The notes under the pieces are model-generated. The model searched no databases. It was not told the origin of the DNA and worked only from the letters and a program-made list of their open reading frames with translations. From the NCBI GenBank assembly GCA_023439605.1, contig JAEXNS010000142.1:1-7635 (forward strand): DNA of 7,635 nt. The letters run 5' to 3'. Positions 1 through 5,482 of this stretch are shown here, in pieces; positions within the stretch are counted from its first letter, which is position 1; every line of letters starts with the position of its first letter. Origin of the DNA: Bacillota bacterium (GTDB lineage: Bacteria > Bacillota > Clostridia > Oscillospirales > Ruminococcaceae). The translations under genes were made by a program, and so were the position numbers.

Positions 1-285
1 ACCCCATCTATATCCATTTGTAGTTTTATGGTCCTGAAAATAAAACTTGCTTTTATCTAAATCTTTTTTGCAAGCCAATTTAAACTTTTCATATTCTGGT
101 CTTAACATAGCTACATCAGCATCATCATCCCATGGTATATATCCTTTATGTCTTACTGCACCCAATAAAGTTCCTGCAATAATACAGTACTTTATATTGT
201 TTTTTTCACATATACGCTTTACTTCTTTTAACATATCCAATTGAATTAATTGAATTTTTCTTAAATCTTCTTTTTTTATATTCAT
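1..285 (-). CDS. LicD family protein, partial (C-terminus beyond left edge)
   Basis: The reading frame opens at ATG 285 and stays open for 95 codons to the left edge, so only the N-terminus is present. Residues 38-55 read GTLLGAVRHKGYIPWDDD, followed by A-D-V-A-M and P-E-Y-E-K-F. This is the signature of the LicD / nucleotidyltransferase-like family, with the acidic cluster D53, D54, D55 and D57 expected to bind metal. Family members such as pneumococcal LicD1/LicD2 move phosphocholine onto teichoic acid sugars; others attach different phospho-substituents, so the exact donor here is unknown. The protein is probably cytoplasmic, with no signal peptide. It starts 4 bases after the stop of the CDP-glycerol-transferase-like gene, and its AGGA ribosome site lies inside the end of that gene, so the two are probably co-translated. 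Family assignment is very secure; substrate is not. Confidence 0.93.
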   Translation of the reverse strand, partial: MNIKKEDLRKIQLIQLDMLKEVKRICEKNNIKYCIIAGTLLGAVRHKGYIPWDDDADVAMLRPEYEKFKLACKKDLDKSKFYFQDHKTTNGYRWG

Positions 286-289
286 TTTT

Positions 290-1846
290 TTATTTTCCTA
301 AACATTTTTCAACTATAAACTTATGAGTCTTAAAACCACATGTACCATCACTATTTGCAATTGATTTTCTTGCAGCCTCTAACCTTTTTTCTTTGTTATA
401 ATCATTTTCATTTAACACTATATCTGCAAACTTATTTATACTTATATATTCTATATTATCTTCATATTCTATGTTATCTTCAGTATTTACTTTTCTTGAA
501 TCCAATAAATCCGGGTATTCTTTAGGTAATATACAAAAGTAATTTTTCAAATAATCAAAAATCTTCAATTCTTCATTTGTAATTTTAGCTAAAGGTTTGC
601 TAATCATAGATAAAATTGGCTTGCCTGTAAAAACATATTTGTAAACCAAAGAACTCCCTGTACTTATCATTGCATCTGAATATTTAAATGCCAAATTTGA
701 ATCTGAGTTTAAATCAAATATAACATTTTCATTTTTAATTAAAAATGATTTTATTTTTTTGTATTTTTCAATCAAATATGGTCTTATAGAATATAAAGTT
801 GCTTCCATCAAGGGATGACCTCTCCATATAATAAATATATTTCTTTCCAATAATTGATGTACTACTTTTTCGTACCTGTCTAATGAAACATCATCACTTA
901 AAAGCGTAATTAAGGTAAAATTTATCAAAACAGCTTTTTTCTCTTTTATCTTTCCTTCCCATTCTTCACTATATACTTCTTGATTTATTATATCAATTTT
1001 AGGAGTACCCATTGCTTGAACCATTTCTTTTTTTAAACCACAGTTAACAAATATTTTTTTATATTTTTCTGATTGAACTATGATTTGATTTGCATTTTTA
1101 ACTCCCATTGTTAAAACTTTATTTGCTGCTGCTTCCCTTTTTATATATAAACCTGCTATATAATAAGGTATATAAACTAACATGTCTGTGTATTTTTTTA
1201 ATTTATCTGAATAATACTCTGGTGCTATTGAAGTTACTCTATTATAGGCATCATAAGGGTTATGTATGTATATTATATCTGGCTTTCTTGCTGATATAAT
1301 ATAACTTTTATAATCATGAATGGGAACATAATCAGGGAAATCATTTCCTTCATAATGAAAAACAGATAGTTTGCCTGTTGAATCACGATCATAGTATGGT
1401 ATGGGAATAACGTAAACATTACATTTATCGTCATTTTTCGCAGCTCGCCAAATACTCTCTAAACTATCCCACATGGAAGATTTATATGGCAAAAAAACTA
1501 CTTCTAATTTTACTTCATCATCATTATTAATTTCATTTACTATCAATTCTATTTTTTTAAATAAATCTTTTTTGTATTCACCTATAGTTTTATTCTCTAA
1601 CAACTTACTTGCTATATATTCGATAGATTGAAATAGATATTGAACATTAATTTCATAATTATTTTGATAATTTTCTATCGAAAATCCTGATTTAAGTGAA
1701 TTTTCTATTGAAAATAATGCATTTGAACAATTTTTCAAAACATCTATACATATAACCTTATCTTCAAAATAGTTTTCTATGTATGATATAGCTTCTTTTA
1801 TCGTATCCAACAAACTAAGAACTTGATTTTTTATAAATATTCTCAT
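290..1846 (-). CDS. CDP-glycerol glycerophosphotransferase-like protein
   Basis: 518 residues. Residues 1 to about 112 form a helical, charged N-terminal region. From 115 on, the sequence (VVFLPYKSSMWDSLESIW, then PIPYYDRD and YIHNPYDAYNRVTS) resembles, from memory, clostridial and Lachnospiraceae proteins annotated as CDP-glycerol:poly(glycerophosphate) glycerophosphotransferases that often sit beside licD. The C-terminal half has the GT-B donor-side marks W-R-G-H-P (H344, P345) and S-T-G-S-S-L (396-400) followed by Y-V-F-T-G-K-P. Expected role: transfer of glycerol-phosphate or a related group from a CDP donor to a glycan at the inner face of the membrane. No transmembrane segment or signal peptide is obvious. 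The start at ATG 1846 is supported by AGAGGAG four bases upstream. It is the first gene after the 311-base gap and is coupled to the LicD gene. HP plus Ser-Ser also occur in bacterial sialyltransferases, so a CMP-sugar donor cannot be excluded. Near the C-terminus a six-residue unit (EDNIEY) is duplicated. Confidence 0.8.
   Translation of the reverse strand: MRIFIKNQVLSLLDTIKEAISYIENYFEDKVICIDVLKNCSNALFSIENSLKSGFSIENYQNNYEINVQYLFQSIEYIASKLLENKTIGEYKKDLFKKIELIVNEINNDDEVKLEVVFLPYKSSMWDSLESIWRAAKNDDKCNVYVIPIPYYDRDSTGKLSVFHYEGNDFPDYVPIHDYKSYIISARKPDIIYIHNPYDAYNRVTSIAPEYYSDKLKKYTDMLVYIPYYIAGLYIKREAAANKVLTMGVKNANQIIVQSEKYKKIFVNCGLKKEMVQAMGTPKIDIINQEVYSEEWEGKIKEKKAVLINFTLITLLSDDVSLDRYEKVVHQLLERNIFIIWRGHPLMEATLYSIRPYLIEKYKKIKSFLIKNENVIFDLNSDSNLAFKYSDAMISTGSSLVYKYVFTGKPILSMISKPLAKITNEELKIFDYLKNYFCILPKEYPDLLDSRKVNTEDNIEYEDNIEYISINKFADIVLNENDYNKEKRLEAARKSIANSDGTCGFKTHKFIVEKCLGK
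446..481. repeat. In-frame 18-bp tandem duplication
   Basis: Two adjacent 18-base copies (446-463 and 464-481) differ at a single base (ctatattatc against ctatgttatc). They encode EDNIEY twice at residues 456-467 of the CDP-glycerol-transferase-like protein. The unit is a multiple of three, so changes in copy number would lengthen or shorten the protein without breaking the frame. It looks like a recent slippage duplication in a surface-exposed linker, not a functional motif. Confidence 0.93.
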
Positions 1847-1850
1847 AATA

Positions 1851-1857
1851 CTCCTCT
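1851..1857 (-). promoter_or_regulatory. Ribosome binding site of the CDP-glycerol-transferase-like gene
   Basis: AGAGGAG on the minus strand ends four bases before ATG 1846. The spacing is on the short side but the match is strong. It fixes the start of the 518-residue protein. Confidence 0.75.
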
Positions 1858-1879
1858 TTATTTAAAAAATTTTTTTATT

Positions 1880-1885
1880 ATTATA
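1880..1885 (-). promoter_or_regulatory. Possible -10 element (TATAAT)
   Basis: A perfect TATAAT lies 34 bases before ATG 1846 on the minus strand. The sequence 16-18 bases further upstream has no good TTGACA-like box, and such hexamers arise by chance in AT-rich DNA, so this is only a candidate. Confidence 0.22.
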
Positions 1886-1970
1886 CTGTTGCGTATAAAA
1901 TAGTTTCTCTCTTTCCTAAAAAATAATGTTTTAAATAAAATTTATAATTTAGGTTTAATGATAAGAATAT

Positions 1971-1999
1971 AATTTACAATTTACGCCTGAATACGTGAA
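1971..1999 (-). promoter_or_regulatory. Possible promoter for the phospho-transfer module
   Basis: On the minus strand TTCACG (1999-1994) and TAAATT (1976-1971) are separated by 17 bases; each hexamer matches the vegetative consensus at 4 of 6 positions. It would give a leader of about 120 bases before ATG 1846. It is one of the few reasonably spaced pairs I found in the gap. Weak evidence in AT-rich sequence. Confidence 0.22.
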
Positions 2000-2023
2000 C
2001 TTAAAACTCAAAACAATAAATAC

Positions 2024-2038
2024 CAAAAACAGTTTTTG
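2024..2038. repeat. Small inverted repeat CAAAAAC-A-GTTTTTG
   Basis: Seven-base perfect arms (2024-2030 and 2032-2038) surround a single A. It lies upstream of the promoter-like sequences of the 290-1846 gene and could be an operator-like site or chance symmetry in A/T-rich DNA. No regulator gene is in the window. Confidence 0.5.
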
Positions 2039-2067
2039 AAGCATTTATAAATAAAATCATTCCGTTT

Positions 2068-2114
2068 TCTTTGATAATTTTTAAAAAATAATATTTTTTA
2101 AAAATTATCAAAGA
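2068..2114. repeat. Long perfect inverted repeat (23-bp arms)
   Basis: Arms 2068-2090 and 2092-2114 are exact reverse complements around one base (2091). Each outer end reads TCTTTGATAA, and each arm has only two G/C pairs. In RNA it would form a long A-U hairpin starting 43 bases after the pyruvyl-transferase stop codon. Neither side is followed by an uninterrupted U run (the minus-strand transcript continues AAACGG), so it is not a textbook intrinsic terminator. It might still slow or end transcription, protect the 3' end of the upstream message, or be a palindromic mobile relic. Confidence 0.92.
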
Positions 2115-2157
2115 CAAATAAATCGCAAATGCAGCTAGTAAAAAGATTTATAGCAGT

Positions 2158-3333
2158 TCACTTGACTCTTACTTGTTTTTGATACCAAATATAAACTCTA
2201 TTATAAAACTCACTACTTTGCGATAAAATTTTCTGATTAACTTCACTGTAGTCTCTCACAATATTTTCTCTATCATTTATGGTGTTTTTTATTAATACTC
2301 TTAAAGATTCTTCAAATCCTATTCTATTTACATCTACAACTCGACTTTCAAGACCTAATTCGTTATATAAATCTCTAATTTTTTTATAACTATTTAGAGC
2401 TATGGTTGGAATATTTTGTGCAATCGAACATACATTCGTGTGAAATCGCATACCCATTATAAATTCACATTCTTTATACAAACCGAATATGTATTCATCT
2501 GCACCTTGACCTGTTAAACATGGTGCAATAACAATTCTTGTACGTCTATATTTATCATTTATATTTTCCATCAAATCATATATTGCCAATAAATCACTAT
2601 ATATATGCGGAAATAGTATTAGCTGATAATTTTCATACTCTTCTAAGAATTTATTTAATACTTCACCAAAACTTTTGTTAAAATCGTCATATCTTATTCC
2701 ATTTTCAACATTCTCACTAAATCTAATATTTTTCATATCTGAAACAACATTTATACCTATTGATTTTAAAGAAACAGATATTTCTGGAAAGTAAAATTTT
2801 TTTGATTCCATAAAAAATGCACCATCTGGAACTTTGATAACTTTTCCTTCAAATAAATCACCATACAAATCTCTAATCGTTTCATAAGAACCATCATTTC
2901 TTACACTCACTAAAATATTATCATCATTTGTTATTCGTTCTAGAAAAATCTTAAATTTTTCTATAGCACTTTCACTTGCACCCTTAGATACATCACAACC
3001 AACGCCATGAAATAAAATAGGCGTTAAAATTGCATCTAAAGTTTTTAAGCTAATGTTAACAGTAGTCCCCGTTACTGAATAGTCCCATTGTAATTCAAAA
3101 AAATTACCTCCTCCAATAACTACTAAATCATGTTCATTACATAACCTAATAAACTCATAACTATTAAAATCTCTATAATTCCAAGATTTATAAAACTCCC
3201 TCATTTCAAGGTTTGTAAAACTACAATCTCTATTTAAAGTCTTTATTAATCTTTTTCTAAAACCATTATGATTAGCATTATCACCAATATTCCCATTAAA
3301 ACTCGCTATATGCAATACTTTAATTTTTCCCAT
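2158..3333 (-). CDS. Polysaccharide pyruvyl transferase family protein
   Basis: 391 residues, normal for the family (CsaB/WcaK/Pvg1-like, GT-B-like fold). Visible marks in order: N-terminal HIASFNGNIGDNANHNGF (8-25, the N-x-G-D motif); VVIGGGNFF (71-79), a glycine loop; HGVGCD (109-114); SVRNDGS in the middle; LFPHIYSD; and GMRFHTNVCSIAQNIPTIALNS starting at 294, with R296 and H298 in the conserved R-F-H triplet. Members use phosphoenolpyruvate to form pyruvate ketals on sugar residues, adding negative charge. The enzyme is cytoplasmic, acting on a nucleotide- or lipid-linked precursor. The start ATG 3333 has AGGGG eight bases upstream. It lies 80 bases after the CMP-sugar synthetase fusion, in the same direction, and is the last gene before the gap. 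Some family members may have other functions, so the pyruvyl activity is inferred. Confidence 0.87.
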   Translation of the reverse strand: MGKIKVLHIASFNGNIGDNANHNGFRKRLIKTLNRDCSFTNLEMREFYKSWNYRDFNSYEFIRLCNEHDLVVIGGGNFFELQWDYSVTGTTVNISLKTLDAILTPILFHGVGCDVSKGASESAIEKFKIFLERITNDDNILVSVRNDGSYETIRDLYGDLFEGKVIKVPDGAFFMESKKFYFPEISVSLKSIGINVVSDMKNIRFSENVENGIRYDDFNKSFGEVLNKFLEEYENYQLILFPHIYSDLLAIYDLMENINDKYRRTRIVIAPCLTGQGADEYIFGLYKECEFIMGMRFHTNVCSIAQNIPTIALNSYKKIRDLYNELGLESRVVDVNRIGFEESLRVLIKNTINDRENIVRDYSEVNQKILSQSSEFYNRVYIWYQKQVRVK

Positions 3334-3413
3334 TTACATTACCCCTAAACTCAATATCCAAATCCATTTTTCTGATAAATGTGAATTTATATTTAAAAAA
3401 ACCTAAAATCAAA
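3334..3413. other. 80-base intergenic spacer
   Basis: It lies between the synthetase-phosphatase stop and the pyruvyl transferase start. It holds the AGGGG ribosome site (3342-3346) and, on the minus strand, a weak TTGATT / 17 bases / TAAATT pair. No terminator hairpin is visible, so read-through from the upstream genes is expected. Confidence 0.55.
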
Positions 3414-4589
3414 TTACACTCTGTTTTTTAATATCGTTTCAACAACTTCTCTAAATGCACCTTCTCCACCTTTAGCATTTGTAATAATTTTAGCCTCGGC
3501 TTTGACAGATTCCATTCCATCATTCACAGTACATCCAAGCCCAACTACCTTTAAAACTTCCAAATCATTAATATCGTCACCAATATAAGCAATTTCTTCA
3601 TGCTTTATGTTGTATTTTAAACAAATTTGATTCAATATTTTTAATTTATCATGTACCCCTAAAAACACCTCATCTACTTTTAACTTTTCAGCTCTTCGTT
3701 TAACCAGCTGAATATCTTCACCAGTTATAATGCCTGTAATAATTCCAGATTCTCTAAGTAATTTAAACCCCATACCATCTTTTGTATTAAATTTTTTAAG
3801 TTCATCCCCATTTTCTGAATAATACATTCCACCATCAGTTAAAACACCATCACTATCAGTCAATACACATTTTATATTCCTGCATATGTATTCAAATTCA
3901 TTTTTTTTATACTTGTTCTTTAATAAACCTTCAACTATCATCCAATCTTCTGGCTCATCAATTTCAAAATAAGATTTTTCTGACATTTCTACGGTTCCAA
4001 TATTTCCTGAAATTCTACATTTAGTTGATAATAGCTTATCTTTTGATGTTATATAAAAAGCTCCATTTTCCACTAAATATCCATTAAACTCTTGTCTTCT
4101 AGGTCTATTTAAAGGGTCATAATTAATCGCTTCTGCAATATCTGATTCATCCTTCCAAATAAATCGTTTCTGCCTAACAACTGAAAGAACACTATCAATA
4201 TTTTTTTCCGAAAATTTCTCTAAACCTTTTGAAATATCATTACTTTCTAATAATGGTGAAGTCGCTTGTACAAGAACTATATTTTCATAATCATATTTAT
4301 TTGAAAATTCAATCATTACCGATTCTGTAGATGCATTATCTGTTGATACTTCTTCACTTCTATCAATCACTATAATTTTAGGTGATTTATATTCTTTTAT
4401 AATTTTTCTTATTTCTTCACAATCAGTTGAAACAATTACTGTATCAATTTCATTACAATTAACTGTAGCATCCAATGTCCAATATACAAGTGGTCTACCA
4501 TTTAGTAGCTTAATATTTTTTAATGGTATTGATTTACTTCCACCTCTAACAGGTATAAATGCCACAGTTTTTCCGATTGAATAATTCAA
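3414..4589 (-). CDS. Bifunctional CMP-nonulosonate synthetase / HAD phosphatase (NeuA-KdsC type fusion)
   Basis: 391 residues in two domains. Residues 7 to about 225 are a NeuA-type cytidylyltransferase: FIPVRGGSKSIPLKNI (11-26, CTP-binding loop), VSTDCEEI, LVQATSPLL (106-114), ENGAFYIT and FEIDEPEDW (208-216). It would activate a nonulosonic acid with CTP. Residues about 236-391 are a subclass C0 HAD phosphatase of the KdsC/KDN9P type: D245-S-D247-G-V-L-T-D-G (nucleophile and acid/base Asp), I-T289-G, G-V-H-D-K315, and G-D338-D-I-N-D342. All four motifs look intact. E291 after T-G, and K302 eleven residues later, match the pair I recall as specificity residues of Bacteroides KDN-9-phosphate phosphatase. 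Animal CMAS also carries a related C-terminal domain, believed inactive there. The start is TTG 4589; no ATG occurs before residue 92, inside the catalytic domain. It follows the synthase gene by 2 bases. KdsB/KdsC (Kdo) is less likely given the NeuB partner. Confidence 0.9.
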   Translation of the reverse strand: MNYSIGKTVAFIPVRGGSKSIPLKNIKLLNGRPLVYWTLDATVNCNEIDTVIVSTDCEEIRKIIKEYKSPKIIVIDRSEEVSTDNASTESVMIEFSNKYDYENIVLVQATSPLLESNDISKGLEKFSEKNIDSVLSVVRQKRFIWKDESDIAEAINYDPLNRPRRQEFNGYLVENGAFYITSKDKLLSTKCRISGNIGTVEMSEKSYFEIDEPEDWMIVEGLLKNKYKKNEFEYICRNIKCVLTDSDGVLTDGGMYYSENGDELKKFNTKDGMGFKLLRESGIITGIITGEDIQLVKRRAEKLKVDEVFLGVHDKLKILNQICLKYNIKHEEIAYIGDDINDLEVLKVVGLGCTVNDGMESVKAEAKIITNAKGGEGAFREVVETILKNRV

Positions 4590-4591
4590 AT

Positions 4592-5464
4592 CTATCTCTC
4601 CCTATATTTAAGTTTATCTCTTTGAACTTTTTCAATATCAAGTATTTCTTCTTTCTTATACGTTAAAGATTTATAAGTTGATCCCAAATCTCTCTTCAAT
4701 CTTCTAATACCATCTTTTTCAAGTGAAGCAGCATGGTCTGTACCTTTCCACGTTCTGTTAAGAGTATAATGTCTTTCAATCGTACTCGCACCTAATGTAT
4801 ATGCTGCAATATCAATAGCAATACCTGAATGGTGACCAGAAAAACCTATTTCCTTCACTCTATTTTCAAACTTTTCTCTTAATCTTGTTATTTCTAATAA
4901 ACAAACATCTTCAAATGGAACTGGGTATCCCGATGTACAGCTATAGATTACTAAATCCATATTTCTACCCTTATTTTCAAACAAACTTACAATCTTCTCT
5001 TCCTCTTCATGTGTAGTCATACCAAAAGATAAGTGAATTTCACCTTTGTAATTATCACATAACCACTCTAACATTACAAAATGATTATTACATGCAGAAG
5101 GTATTTTAATAAGTTCTGGATTTAAAGAAGCGATTTCCTTAGCTGAGGTAAGATCCCAAACTGATGTACTATATATGATACCAAATTCCTCACACCACTC
5201 TTTTAATTGTTTATGTTGTTCAATAGTAAACTCTAAAAACTCTCTATGTGCACCATATGTATCCCCATATGCATTCGCTGGATTAGGGTGTTTCGCATTG
5301 TATTGTTCCTCTGTTAATAATTCTTTATTATTTCTTTTTTGAAACTTAATTACATCAGCTTCGCAAAATATTGCCGCCAATTTTATGAATTCTTTAGCAA
5401 TTTCCATATCACCTTTATGGTTACATCCAACTTCCGCAATTAATCTAGGTTTTTTATAATTCAT
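4592..5464 (-). CDS. NeuB-family nonulosonic acid synthase, short form without SAF domain
   Basis: 290 residues, a NeuB (PEP-dependent aldol condensation) TIM barrel. Visible marks: A-E11-V-G-C-N15-H-K-G-D; VIKFQ with K40; LIKIPSACNN with K120; LSFGMTT (145-151); SCTSGYP with Y180; GFSGHHSGIAIDIAAYTLGA (207-226) with H211; ERHYTLNRTWKGTDHAASLE (230-249). These cover the PEP- and metal-binding positions of the family. Typical NeuB is about 340-360 residues, with a C-terminal SAF (antifreeze-like) domain that lends an Arg to the partner subunit's active site to hold the N-acetyl group. Here the protein stops at E-R 290, before any SAF domain, through an ordinary TAG and not by frameshift. The substrate may therefore lack the N-acetyl group, for example mannose-6-phosphate giving KDN-9-phosphate. 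Start ATG 5464 has GGAGGG six bases upstream. Cytosolic; 18 bases after the methyltransferase. Confidence 0.92.
   Translation of the reverse strand: MNYKKPRLIAEVGCNHKGDMEIAKEFIKLAAIFCEADVIKFQKRNNKELLTEEQYNAKHPNPANAYGDTYGAHREFLEFTIEQHKQLKEWCEEFGIIYSTSVWDLTSAKEIASLNPELIKIPSACNNHFVMLEWLCDNYKGEIHLSFGMTTHEEEEKIVSLFENKGRNMDLVIYSCTSGYPVPFEDVCLLEITRLREKFENRVKEIGFSGHHSGIAIDIAAYTLGASTIERHYTLNRTWKGTDHAASLEKDGIRRLKRDLGSTYKSLTYKKEEILDIEKVQRDKLKYRER
4598..4603 (-). promoter_or_regulatory. Ribosome binding site that fixes the TTG start of the synthetase-phosphatase fusion
   Basis: AGGGAG on the minus strand lies eight bases before TTG 4589 and inside the last codons of the upstream synthase gene, whose TAG stop is at 4594-4592. 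This supports the TTG start and suggests translational coupling of the two genes. Confidence 0.8.
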
Positions 5465-5470
5465 AATAAT

Positions 5471-5476
5471 CCCTCC
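5471..5476 (-). promoter_or_regulatory. Strong ribosome binding site of the NeuB-type synthase
   Basis: GGAGGG, six bases before ATG 5464, in the 18-base spacer after the methyltransferase stop. It is among the best Shine-Dalgarno matches in the window, suggesting good expression of the synthase. Confidence 0.8.
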
Positions 5477-5482
5477 AAAACT

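Larger units (their letters stand above)
1847..2157. other. 311-base non-coding gap between two gene modules
   Basis: No convincing open frame lies on either strand. On the transcribed (minus) strand it holds, in order: 43 bases of trailer after the pyruvyl-transferase stop, a 23-bp-arm perfect inverted repeat (2068-2114), a small CAAAAAC/GTTTTTG inverted repeat (2024-2038), weak promoter-like hexamers, and the ribosome site of the next gene. All other gene junctions in the window are 2 to 80 bases, so this is the only place where a transcript boundary is likely. No transposase remnant or recognisable riboswitch could be seen. Confidence 0.85.

Noticed and set aside
47..1299. Plus-strand open frames within 47-244, 340-525 and 1108-1299
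   Set aside because: They lie opposite the LicD and CDP-glycerol-transferase-like genes, have low-complexity Leu/Tyr/Phe-rich translations typical of antisense AT-rich sequence, and have no family resemblance.
2068..2114. Classical rho-independent terminator
   Set aside because: The stem is almost all A-T and neither side is followed by a continuous U run, so it is listed as an inverted repeat of unknown role.
1847..2157. Insertion sequence or transposase remnant in the gap
   Set aside because: No frame with transposase features, no flanking direct repeats and no second inverted end at IS-like distance could be found.
3342..3413. Promoter before the pyruvyl transferase gene
   Set aside because: The TTGATT/TAAATT pair is weak, and such matches are expected by chance in this base composition; no terminator precedes it.
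3414..4589. Kdo pathway (KdsB-KdsC fusion) for lipopolysaccharide
   Set aside because: The N-terminal domain has NeuA-type motifs, the adjacent synthase is NeuB-like rather than KdsA-like, and the low-GC Firmicute character argues against LPS.
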